31,046 bases of DNA. It comes from Allomyces macrogynus ATCC 38327. Its lineage: Eukaryota; Blastocladiomycota; Blastocladiomycetes; Blastocladiales; Blastocladiaceae. The DNA is taken from positions 413,962 through 445,007 of the forward strand of contig GG745335.1 of assembly GCA_000151295.1 (NCBI GenBank), in the 5' to 3' direction. The number at the start of each line of letters is the position of its first letter. The stretch's first letter is position 1. The notes beneath the pieces were generated by a model. The model had not been told where the DNA came from and did not search any database. It saw nothing but the letters and a program-made list of their open reading frames with translations. Of this stretch, positions 1-10,160 are shown one piece after another. Position numbers and translations under genes: made by a program.

Positions 1-14
1 GGCGCGAACCCGAG

Positions 15-635
15 CTACGGCGGCACCGCAGGCGCGGTGTCACTAGGTGCGGATGGCACGTAGCTGCCCTGCGGGCTCATGAGCGGCGAAGATGGCGGAG
101 GGGGCATGTACTGATGATGGTGATGGTGGGGGTGGATCGGGAGCGGTGAGGGCGGTGGGGGCGCGTGCATGGCCGCGTGGTGCGGGTGCACGACGGGGCC
201 CGCGGCGGGGCCGTAGTGGTGCGGGGCGGCCGCGTACGGCGAGAGTGGGCCCATTCCGCGCGGACCTGGGCCGGGGAACCCGGATTGCGGCGGCGGCGGT
301 TGCTGTTGCTGCTGTTGCTGCTGCTGGACGTGCGCCGGCGACGATTGCTGGTGGTGCGGGTGATGGTGGGCAAGCTGGGCGTGGTGCGGCTGATGGTGAT
401 GGTGCCCGTGGTGCGGATGCGTGCCCGGATGGTGGTGGTGATGGTGCAGCATCCCCGAGAACCCGGATGGGTGCGGAACACCGTACGGCCCCGTCCCCGG
501 CCCATATCCCTGCTGCACCTGCTGCTGCGGTGGCGGCGATTGCTGCTGCGGGATCCGTCCGGTAGGCAGCGGCATCCCAAGCGTCGGCGGCCCAGTGTAC
601 GACGGCGTGCCCGGATGACTGTACCGGAACGCCTG

Positions 636-673
<38 letters not shown>

Positions 674-2881
674 TTGCGTACGCGTGCCGCGCCATCGCGT
701 AGGGGTCGGTCGCCAAGTGGTCGTCGAGTCCACCGGCGAGGGAGGGTTCCGGTGCGGGGCCGAGCTTGGTCGTATGGCCTGACCGCGACAGGAGCATCAT
801 CGACATGGGTGCGGAAGACATCGACGGGGGCGCGGACGCGGCGGGATCATGGGCGGGGACGGGCGCGGGAGCCGCGCGTGGGGCGGCCGCGGAGGGAACT
901 GCGCGGATGCCGGCGTCGAGACTGGGTCGACGCGGTCCCGGCGCGATCGGAGGGTCCGCCGAGAGCGACGGCCGCCGCAGGATCTGCACGGGCGCGGCGG
1001 GCGCCAGCGTCGGTGACCGGAAGGTCGATTGCGTGGCGGCAGCTGCGGGAGCGGGCCGATCTACCGGCAACGTCGGCGGGCGCGGCGGTTGCGCGGCCTG
1101 CTGCTGCGGTTGCTGTTGCTGGGGCTGCACCTGTGCGGGCGCCGCTGCAGGAGCACCGCGTCGAGGACTCGCCGTGCGTGGCGGTTGCGGTTGCGGCGAC
1201 GCGGCCCGCTCCACCACCGGCGGGACTGCTGCTGTTTGAGCCTGTGCATCGGTCTCAGCCGCAGCTGCTGTTGCCGCCTTGGCCGCTGCCGCCGCGGCCT
1301 TCTTTTTCGCAGTCTCGGCCTTTTTCGCGGCCTTGAGTTGGTCACGCTCCTCCTGCTGCTTGAGCTTGTTCGCGATGAACTTGGACAAATCAACCCCGCG
1401 CGGCGGCGGCGACGGCGGGCGCAGCTCGTCAAAGAGCGGGTCGTCCTCGTCAAGATCGGCCCACGCCGAGTCGAGCGATTCCATTCCGGATTGACGCAGC
1501 AGGTCGTTGAGCGTCACGGGCGAGGTTGCACTGGCACGAACCGGTGGGACGTCTAGAGGAAGGGGGATCAGTACGCTGTCGAAAAGATGCAGCGGGGGGA
1601 CGGGGGTAGCGTACCGTCGTCGTTCTCGTGGTCCGCGAAACTGCTGCTGCCAGCGGCACCGACCGGAACCGCAGGAACCGCGTTGGACTGCCGCCGCTGC
1701 GGCGACCGCGACCGCGTCCGCGACCGGCTGCGCTTGGGCGACGCCGGTCGGCGCTGAACCGGTCCACCACCCACGGGTGGCTGCAACGGCGGTCCCGACC
1801 GGTCCCTCGCCGATTGTCCACGACCGGGGGGTCCCACTTGCACCGGTCCCGGCGGCGGACCGCGCATGTCCTCGTCGATGAGGTCCACGTCGTAAGGTCC
1901 CGGAATCGGCCTCCCACCGCGCCCACCGCGCATGGGACCTCCTCTTCCGCGGTACGGTGGGTGCGGGTGCGGTGCATACTCGTCGTCGAAATCATACGGC
2001 CCCATGGGCGGGCCACCACGGCGACCCGCAGACCGGCCACGTGGGCCCGGGCCACCGGGCGGGCCGGGCGGGCCGGGAGGCGCATACCCGTCGTCCCAGT
2101 CGGGCTGGTCGAGATCGTACGGTCCCCGTGGGGGGGCATGCCGACCGCGCGACGGTGGGCCTGGTGGACCGGGCGCGAATCGGGCGTCGCCACGCGGTGG
2201 GCCGTCGTGTGCGAACCGAGCATCACCGCCAGACATGCGTGGTGGCGCGTGGTGTGCGAACCGGGCGTCGCCCCGCGGTGGGCCGTCGTGTGCGAATCGC
2301 GCGTCGCCGCCGGAGATCCGCGGTGGACCGAACCGCGCGTCCTGGCTCGATCGCGCGTCCTGCGGCGGGAACCCGGCTCCGCGGGTGCCGGACGCGGGCA
2401 GTTTCCATGGCGATGCGCCCGACGGGTTGGGTTTCGGGACGGGCGCCCACGGGCTCCCAGTCGATGCGGGGCCAGGTGCGGATGCGGGGGCCGGAGTAGA
2501 AGGCGCAGTGTGCTTGGGGTCGGCAGCACCAGCCGCGGCAGCAGGGGTGAGGACCGGTGAGGGGGCGTCGCGAGTTCCTGTTGCTGTTGGTGCGGCGTCG
2601 TCGTGATAGTCGTCCTCGACAGCGGCGGCGTGGGGCGACGTGGTCCCGGCCCCCGTCGTCGTGGTCGTGGCCGTGCCTGCGGCATGCGACGTGCGCACGA
2701 CAGCAATCTTGGCGACAGTGGCGCCTTTGGCGGCCGTTTGGTCGGACCGTTTCGAGGGGAGCTGGATCGGACGCGGCGCTGTGACAGTGGGGGTACGGCC
2801 GAGAGCGGCGTGGGCGCCAGTACCGGCACCGCGGCCTTTCCCGCCCTTGGTAGCGCCGGCGGGGGAGTAGCGCGTGGCCAT
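15..2881 (-). CDS. Low-complexity SR/Gly-Pro/Gln/His-rich protein, two exons
   Basis: No family is recognised. The model is exon 1 at 2881-1615, a phase-1 intron at 1614-1553 (GTACGC donor, CTGAT branch, CTCTAG acceptor) and exon 2 at 1552-15. It gives 934 residues from ATG 2881 to TAG 17-15. Exon 2 is open upstream of its first GTG, so the split is better read as splicing than as two genes. The N-terminal half has two copies of a GDARFAHDGPPRGDARF-like unit, three GPYD(L/F/V)D motifs spaced by Gly/Pro/Arg, and an RSRSRTRSRSPQRR stretch like splicing-associated SR regions. Exon 2 starts acidic (WADLDEDDPLFDE), has a Lys/Ala/Gln helix near KFIANKLKQQEERDQ, then long Pro, Gln and His tracts. 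An RNA-binding or condensate-forming nuclear protein is plausible but inferred only from composition. Confidence 0.7.
633..671 (-). repeat. CTG/CAG triplet run encoding poly-Gln
   Basis: About 13 consecutive glutamine codons, mostly CAG on the minus strand, lie inside exon 2 of the low-complexity gene. Shorter CAG/CAA runs occur at about 300-327 and 1100-1125. It is a likely length-variable site. Confidence 0.9.
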
Positions 2882-4318
2882 ACTTTGGTCAAGCGTTGGG
2901 GGACGCGTGTGATCAGCAACGGACGGGTCGGTTGGCGCGCGCGCACGGGGTCGCGCAGACGGGCGCGTCAGGAGGTGTGGAGTGCGCAGGACCCTGGGTC
3001 GGACCAGGCGACGCGATTTGGGCGCAGGGGATCACCGACTTGTTGCGTCGTGGTCGTGGGCGGTCGCGCGGGCTGGTCAGGAGTCGGCGGCGGTTGGCAC
3101 TGAATGCACGGCGGCAGGGATTCAGCTCGGCTGGCGGCGGCGCTCGGGGCGTGCGGCGCGCAGTGCGGCCGGTTGAAGAGCGGCGTGTCGTGGCACGTCG
3201 TCGTCGTCGTCGTCGTGCTGAACGCCAGCGTTGCGGACGGTCGCGGTCTTGGTGGTCGCGGCCAGCGGTGCGAGTGCAAGCGGTCGGCAGGTCGCGGTGG
3301 CGCCAGAGCGCGCCCAGAGCGCGGCACGCGTGAGATCGCGTGGCGTCGACGTGCGAAACACGGGACCGCGCATTGTTTCAAGATGCGAGTCGCGCTGCCA
3401 GACGCGCGAGACGCGCACACCCAGGCAGCTGCCGGGCCACGTCACCCGCCTCGCCAAACCGCGCTTACGCTTTGCCTTACACCGCCTTTCGCGCTGGCGG
3501 TTCGCCGCTGCGAAACGTCCCTTTGCACAGAGACAACCACCATTTGACCCACCAGCAACGCAGCGCCTCCCTCGACCGGCCGCAAAACCTTTTGCCTGCT
3601 CGCGGCAGCTGGCAAGCTCTTCCTCGACCGTCCTCGACCCTGCCGCGCGGTTGTCGTGATCCGTGCCCCTGCAACTCTCGTCGTTTTTTGGCCTGTCCTG
3701 TCTTGCAGCGCCCTCGATCAATCGTGCCTCCGCCGTCGAGCGCGTCGCTTCTCTCCCGCTGCAGCAGCTCTCCAAGTACTTTTGGTCCTGACGGCGCACT
3801 CAACGGCCCCTCTCTCTCCGCACTCCCTCCTCCGCACGCGCGCCAACTTGCCCGCGAACCTCTCTCGGATCCGTGCCTGGACCAACGATCGTGTCCCGCC
3901 AACGCACCACTCCCATCACCCACGGCAAGTCCCCGGTCGCGCTCGCTCCGCGAACGACCCTGTCGGCAACGCGTCTCCTGATCGCAGTGTCGCATCGCGC
4001 GTTGGATGCCTGCCGCATCGCTAGAGAGCGCCTTCTCGCGCCTTCTCGGCGCTTCGTTGGCTCCACTTGCCATTCTCGGCTCAAACCATCCGCGTGCCGG
4101 TCCGTCGCGGCACTTTGCCTGCTCGCGATCCCCCCGCACCGAAACCGGACCAACCTCGCCGCACGTCCTCGATCTTGTCGTCGTCTTCCTCGCTGTCGAG
4201 CCGCGCGGATCTTGACTGCTCTTGTCCCACGCACCGACCCGCCGCTGGTCCCGCCACCAACTTGCACCTACACCTGATCCCGACGCGCAACCCACATCAG
4301 CACCACCCCCGACCGACC
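2882..4318. promoter_or_regulatory. Divergent intergenic region between the low-complexity gene and chitin synthase
   Basis: This 1.4 kb lies between two divergently oriented start codons and must hold both promoters and 5' leaders. Long open frames exist here on both strands, but they are Arg/Ala/Pro-biased, lack domain similarity and overlap one another, as expected of GC-rich noncoding DNA. A (CGT)n run lies at about 3198-3216, and pyrimidine-rich stretches at about 3740-3850 approach the chitin synthase start. No clear TATA box was seen. Confidence 0.45.
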
Positions 4319-7300
4319 ATGTCGTTCTCGGCGCACAACCGCGGCTACGCGCCGCCGCCGCAGCAAATGTACCCGTCGCAGGCCGCGCCCAACGCCTATG
4401 CGCCTGCACCGCCCGTGGCCTCGTCGTCGTCGGGCTACGAAATGCACCATTACGCGCACCAGCAGCAGCAGCAACAGCAACAGTACTACTCGCCGCCACA
4501 ACCGCCGCCCAACATGCCGCCGCAAATGCCTGGCGCGTATGGCGGCAATGGCATGAAAACGATCCGACGCGCCGTGGCCGTCCGCGACGGGAAACTCGTC
4601 GTCGACTTGGACGTGTCGCCCGAACTGGTCGACGCGACCAAGGTCAAGTACACGGTCGGCGAGGAGTTTACCAAGTTGCGGTACACAGCGGCCACGTGCG
4701 ACCCAAACGACTTTGCCGCGCAGGGGTACCAGCTGCGGCAGTCACTCTACGGGCGCAAGACCGAGCTGTACGTTTTCATTGGTCGTGGGTGAGCGGTGGA
4801 TCCGGTGCAAAACTGACTTTGATTTGATTCGGTAGCTTGTACGTTTCCGACCTCGACGCGTTTTTCTTCTTTTCTTGCTCGATCCGTGATGGCTGACAGT
4901 GTTTCGACCACCTCCACCCGTTCATTTCGCGCCATCGCAGCATGTACGTCCCCACCTCCGTTTCCGACCGCGCTCAGCTGGCCAACCTGCTCACGACCCG
5001 ATCCGCTTCGTAGCGTCATCACGATGTACAACGAGGACTCGATCCTGTTCACGCGCACGATGCAGGCCATCAACAAGAACATTCAGCACATGTGCAACAA
5101 GAAACAGGGCCCCTTTGCCGGCGAAGACGGCTGGCAAAAGATTGTCGTGTGCATTGTCTCGGACGGCCGGCAAAAGATCAACAAGGACGTGCTCACGGTG
5201 CTCTCCACTATGGGCTGCTACCAAGAGGGCGTGTGCGTGCCGAAATTCATGAACAAAGACACGACGGCGCACATTTTCGAGTTTACGACGCAAATGGCCG
5301 TCACTGACAAGATGGAGATCAAGACGCATCGCGACGGCGGCGTCGTGCCCGTGCAGATCTTGTTTTGTCTCAAGGAAAAGAACGCAAAGGTACGGATCGA
5401 GTATGTCCGGAGTTTGAACGTGTGCGATTTGTTTTCTAACGCGCTCCCCTGCCGCCGACCAGAAAATCAACTCACACCGGTGGTTCTTCAACGCGTTTGG
5501 GCCAGTGCTTAACCCGGGCGTCTGCGTCCTTGTCGACGTCGGGACCAAGCCGCGCCGCGAGGCCATCTACCGGTTCGTCAGCTCCTCCTCGCCCCATATC
5601 CCTCTTCAACCCCCAAGCCTGACCAGTCTCCACCCACTCCCCACCCAGACTCTGGCGCACATTCGACACGAACCCGCAAGTCGGCGGCGCCTGCGGTGAA
5701 ATCGCCGTCGAGTACGACTCGATCTTCCATCTGATCAAGCCGATCATTGCCGCGCAAAACTTTGAGTACAAGATGTCAAACATTCTCGACAAGCCGCTCG
5801 AGTCGTGGGCCGGGTACATTTCCGTGCTGCCCGGTGCGTTCTCGGCATACCGGTACCGCGCGCTTCAGGGCCGTCCGCTTGAGCAGTACTTCAAGGGCGA
5901 GAAATTGCACGACTCGGGCGACGTGTTTGCGGCCAACATGTACCTGGCCGAGGACCGTATTCTGTGCTTTGAGCTCGTGGCCAAGAAAAACGAGGGGTGG
6001 GTGCTCTAGTACGTGTCGTTTTGACTTCTGCCGCTTTTTGGATCGCGAATCTCACCGTGGTCTTGTCCACTGAAATAGCTACGAGAAGGATTCGCAGGCC
6101 ATCACCGATGTGCCCGATAACTTCCCCGAGTTTATCTCGCAGCGGCGACGCTGGCTCAACGGGTCGACGTTTGCGCTGCTCTACGCGCTCGGCAACGTGT
6201 TGCAAATCTACACGTCAGGCCAGTCGTTCCTGCGCATGCTCATTTTCACGCTCGAATTCGGGTATATGGCGCTGAACTTCGGTGCGTTTTTGATTCTCCA
6301 ATGCGCTTGGAGACTGCCCTGGGATTCTTGAGACTGATATCCGTCATCGTTCACAGTGTTTTCCTACTTTTCGCTTGCCAACTTTTACCTGGCCTACCAG
6401 CACGTATTTCTGCGTTATTTCGCGCCCTCCGGAGCCGAGGAGACTAACGCCCACTGTGTTGGCGCCCTTCCTTCGTCGTTTGTCTAGTTTCGTACGTATT
6501 TTTGCGTTGTCCCGTGCTTTGGAGCCCTGGAAACTAACGCGCTCTTTGGTGGCATTCTCTAGCTCGTCGACGATTTCACCTCGCTCATCAGCACGCCCGT
6601 GCTCGACCTGCAGCCGACCGTGTCCATCTGGGGCGTGCCGCACTCGCAGACCATCCGGACCGTGCTCTCGTCGATCCTGGCCGTCTTCCGCTCCGTCTAC
6701 ATTCTCTCGCTGTGCACGACGTTTATCGCTGCGCTCGGCAACCGCCCGCAGGCCGCCAAGTACATTTACCTGTTTGCGATCAACCTCTTCTCGTGCGTGA
6801 CCATCTTCATGCTCTACATGATTATCGTCTCGCTCGCGGCCGACTGGCCGGCACTACGCGAGGGCATGCAGGACCCGCTCGGATCGGCTGCGGGGTTGCG
6901 GTTCCTGCAGACATCGATTGCGTTGGGATCCACGTACGGCATGTACATTGTCTCGTCGGTGCTCTACCGCGAGCCGTGGCATATGATTACGTGCTTCGTG
7001 CAGTACTTGCTCCTGCTGCCGTCCTACGTCAACGGTACCGATCCTCGTTTCCACCGCGCGCTCACGGCCCGCGACTGACGCTGTACTGCCTGGCCGTAGT
7101 CCTGCAAATCTACGCCTATTGCAATATTTCCGACGTGACGTGGGGCACCAAGGGCGACAACGGTCCCACGACGGGCGCCGGCGTGACCGTCAAGAAGGGC
7201 GAGGACGGGCAAGAAATCGCCGACCTCGAACTGCCATCGCAGCACCCGGCCGATGTTCAACTCGCCTACCAGCAGCGGTACACGGCCCTGCAGAACCTGA

Positions 7301-7665
7301 AACTCGCGCTCGACCGAGGCGAGGCCAAGGCCAAGCAGAGCTTGTCGTCGGACGACTTGTTCCGCCAGTTCCGCACGATTTGGCTGTTGATTTGGATCGT
7401 CTTGGTACGTACGCGCTCGGTGCTTGGTTGAGGGTGTGGGGACTGACCAGTTGCGAATGGGTAGAACGGCGGATTGGTCTCGATCCTGATCTCGCCCGCG
7501 GCGGTCGGCGTCGAGGACGGCGCGTCGTTGCGCAAGACTTACCTGACGGGCCTGTTTATTGCCGTCGCCGCGTTCTCGCTGATCCGGTTCGCCGGGTCCG
7601 TCGGGTACCTCGTCTCGCGCGGCCTGTGCGCGCCGTTCAAGTCGCGCGGCAACGCGGGGCATTAG
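4319..7665 (+). CDS. CHS: Chitin synthase, division 1 (class I-III type)
   Basis: Integral membrane glycosyltransferase (GT2) that polymerises UDP-GlcNAc into chitin for the cell wall. Exons are 4319-4788, 5014-5389, 5463-5572, 5649-6008, 6079-6281, 6357-6403, 6563-7034, 7100-7404 and 7465-7665. All junction phases agree, giving 847 residues, normal for the family. A Gln/Pro-rich leader of about 78 residues precedes the chitin synthase N-terminal region. Motifs: VITMYNED (~158), DVGTKP (~307), CGEI (~334), QNFEY (~355), EDRIL (~420) and the catalytic QRRRW (~460). The C-terminal half has about seven hydrophobic segments and the division-1 signature [16 protein letters not shown]. No myosin head is present, so it is not class V/VII. 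The first intron (225 nt) is long and its junction is the least certain: as modelled it leaves a small insertion (FIGRG) before VITMYNED. Confidence 0.93.
6404..6562 (+). repeat. Tandemly duplicated intron in chitin synthase
   Basis: Intron 6 is made of two homologous units, 6404-6487 and 6496-6562. Each begins GTATTT(C/T)TGCGTT, carries GGAGCC followed by an ACTAACGC branch-like site, and ends in CTAG. Eight bases (6488-6495) separate them. Only removal of the whole 159 nt keeps the frame. Splicing both units separately would leave a 4- or 8-nt mini-exon and shift it. Confidence 0.75.
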
Positions 7666-7870
7666 GGTGGAGAGGTGGGAGAAGGTGTTGTTTGATTCGT
7701 TGATTGTGTCTTTTGTTGGGTGAGGGCTATTTTTTTTTAGATCGGTTGATGGTTGCGTGGTCGTGCTTCGCTGGCGCGCTTGCTGTGAATTATGTGCTCG
7801 CCTTGGTTGCCCCTGGACGGGGCGCCGTATTCGTCTTTATGATGGCGCGTGGTAAAATGGAAATTCGTCT

Positions 7871-7906
7871 TTGGTTGGTTGGTTGGTTGGTTGGTTGGTT
7901 GGTTGG
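7871..7906. repeat. (TTGG)9 microsatellite
   Basis: Nine perfect TTGG units lie about 200 nt downstream of the chitin synthase stop codon. Confidence 0.97.
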
Positions 7907-8196
7907 TCGGGCAATTCATTGGAGAGTGAGCAAGGTTTGCCTACCAAGACCCACCCGCAGGCCCACTTGAACATGTGAGAACCTTTGCTTCCAAATCTGA
8001 GTCTTGATCGACTGAAATTGATAGCAACCACCTCGACGACCGACCTGCACATCACAGGAGCGACTGCACGGGATCACCCTCCCGTCATCACAGGACAGAC
8101 GGACGTGGAATACAGCGTTGCACCCTGACAGGGACTTGCTTCCTCACCATTGTAACAACCACCACTTTTGGCAAGTAACGCGCCTCACGCCCCCCG

Positions 8197-8215
8197 CCCC
8201 CCCCCCCCCCCCCCC
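8197..8215. repeat. C19 homopolymer
   Basis: A run of 19 C in intergenic DNA, directly after a shorter C7 and one G. Its length is prone to sequencing or assembly error. Confidence 0.9.
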
Positions 8216-8824
8216 GCCTCCCCTCTTGTGACAAAAACCGACAACACCATTGTTACTACAGTATGGTATGCCTTCCACGATCTCACATGCATGCCTGTGT
8301 GCGCCTGATGGATGGTTCTTGGCACTGTTGTATCCACGCGTGGGATACACTGAAAAGAAACATGCTGTACTGTCGAACCTTCTCCACCCACTCAAACCGG
8401 TTATCTTGAACCGACATGACGGCGCTATTTGAGAACCGTTTCATTTGTGGATGCGACGGGCAAATAATGGCTGGGTTTGGGCTACCTACCAGCCAGGAAC
8501 ACCAACTTGACAATGACGAGACAATAACGAACTGTTTCTTTTTCTAGATCGAGGACACGGCAAGTCGAATTTTTTGCGAAAATGCAGGCTGTGCTGATAG
8601 AGAGGGGGAAGACTGGTGGGGAAGGAATGGAAGGAAACTCAAAGAAAGACATCAAATGCAACTAACAACAGCACGGTGCAGCCAACGTCAGACCCATGGC
8701 ACAGCACGACGAAAAATCGATACATTGAGGGTCCCAAAACAGCCAGGTTGCAGCCGTGGGCGTACGGCGCGCAAACAGCCCCCATAGCAGTGGAGGGCGG
8801 TGGACACACAAGATGCCTTGCAAC

Positions 8825-9790
8825 CTACGCGTCCGTGCAGGCGCCTTGCGCCCAAAGGATAGTGTATTGGAAATCAGAGCAACTTGCGCAACCGGTGCAG
8901 CTGCCTGCGTGGGCGCTCTTGCGCAGGCCAAGTGCCTCCATGTTGTCGCGGTCGCCGACAATTGTGCACCCCGTGTCCCAGTGCACAGCCGCAGCAAACG
9001 CGTCGGTCGTCTTGAACTGTGCGCCCGCCGCGCACGACACATTGGGCATGTGGTAGTCTTCGCCGTACAGAGCCATCCACAGCTCTGGCATGCCCTTGGC
9101 GCCATCGGCAATTCGCGCCTCCGACTCTTTGTCGTCCGAGTCATCGTGGTTGACGACATGGCCCGTGAGCATGCACGTCTGTTGAGCGTACCGCGCCGGG
9201 TGCAGCTAGTGCGTGTGCCACGCCAGGTCGATCATGCCCGTCGGAACAAACGACGAGGTGGAGCGCGCAACCATGGCCGCCAGGAATTTGGGGTACTGCG
9301 TGAGCGCGATCGTGTGGAAGTGGTACATGGCATGAGAGCCAGCAGCAGCTACATTGGCGATCATGGCCGAGAATCGGCGCTGGCGACGCACAGCGCGGAT
9401 CATATCCATGGACCACGGGCCTGTCGTCACGTCCTGGAACGACTGGGTAATGATCGCAAACCGCATCCTGTTGCCCGGCAACGCGAGTTCGTTGGCGTGC
9501 TCTGCCATGACGGGCTTCATGAAGGCCGTCTGGACGTCGTCCCACATGGCCAGAGCCGGCAGCGCGGCGGCGTTTGTGGTCCACGTCGCCCCAAACAACT
9601 TGGCGAGATCGGCCATGTTGGCCTCGTCCTTGGGCACAATGACACGAGCCTTGGGGTGCACCGACGCGCCAGGAAGACGCGCAGCTGGTGCGCGCGACCA
9701 TCGACAGGAACCGGCGAACGGCAGCGTGTTCAGCCGTGAACGTAGAGGCACACGCCGTGCACACTTGCGCCTGCTCGTGCACGCGCAACA
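8825..9790 (-). pseudogene. 5'-truncated DUF1399/GRDP-like gene, copy 1
   Basis: Relic of a glycine-rich-domain-protein (DUF1399) family gene, paralogous to 17114-18594. Recognisable homology starts at RVHEQAQVCTAC (~9785). It continues in a second frame from about VHPKARVIVPKDEANMADLA (~9660) to RRQRRFSAMI, MYHFHTIALTQYPKFLAAMVAR and the family motif DLAWHTH. The next codon is TAG (9208-9206), and the frame then continues without a gap as LHPARYAQQTCMLTGHVVNHDD and WMALYGEDY, ending at TAG 8827-8825. The first half of the protein, including the upstream WHSH motif present in copy 2, is absent: sequence above 9790 has no similarity to it. The frame change between 9660 and 9750 is a second lesion. 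The DUF1399 role is poorly defined, so no function is assigned. Confidence 0.7.
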
Positions 9791-10160
9791 CCAGGCAGCA
9801 TGGACCCAGGCAGAGGGGGAGGGGGGGTCTTTAGGTATGCGGAAACGCATGCTCTTCCAACGTGGAAGGATTTGAACTTGATCCTGAGGTGCGGCTTGGG
9901 TCGCAAGTTGAATAAAATGCGCCTTGCGGCCGTGTATGTGTGTCGCGCGCGTTGTGCAGATGCACACACCGCGTTCGGAAAATCTTTCACCAATTTTGAT
10001 CCCGGCCTTCCAGTCAAAGTTCGACACTCAACTGCGATCTAGCTTGTCGCAACCCGGCCTTGAGGCACGCTAAATCCCCGTTCGCGCTTGCGAATCGCGC
10101 TCTCAACACCAGGACCGCTCCTGTCGACGCGCTGGCCTGTCATCGATCCCTCAGCGCACC
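9791..10160. promoter_or_regulatory. Upstream region of the WDR7 gene
   Basis: It lies between the truncated 5' edge of the GRDP relic and the WDR7 start codon. No gene or clear core-promoter motif is visible. A G-rich patch lies at about 9814-9828. Confidence 0.4.

Larger units (their letters stand above)
7666..8824. other. Intergenic, no gene seen
   Basis: This stretch holds the 3' region of chitin synthase and the 3' side of the convergent GRDP relic. Composition is less GC-rich than the genes. The only structured elements are a TTGG microsatellite and a C19 run, listed separately. Open frames here are short and lack recognisable motifs. Confidence 0.6.

Noticed and set aside
1450..2946. 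Long minus-strand Arg/Pro-rich open frame of about 498 codons
   Set aside because: It overlaps the better-supported two-exon gene in another frame, has no domain, and is the usual shadow frame of GC-rich repetitive coding DNA.
3340..3981. Open plus-strand frame of about 213 codons upstream of chitin synthase
   Set aside because: Ser/Arg/Pro-biased, no motif, overlapped by other open frames on both strands. Best read as noncoding leader or promoter DNA.
3477..4499. Minus-strand frame of 340 codons overlapping the CHS start
   Set aside because: It is antisense to the well-supported first chitin synthase exon, and composition is only Arg/Gly/Ala bias.
6488..6495. Genuine 4- or 8-nt micro-exon in CHS
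   Set aside because: Including it breaks the frame of the following well-conserved exon. The outer splice sites alone keep the frame.
7704..7970. Short plus-strand frame with repeated LVGW after chitin synthase
   Set aside because: It is only a translation of the TTGG microsatellite and flanking AT-richer DNA.
9850..9895. tRNA-like T-arm on the minus strand (GTTCAAATCC)
   Set aside because: The stem halves do not pair and there is no A box, anticodon arm or acceptor stem.
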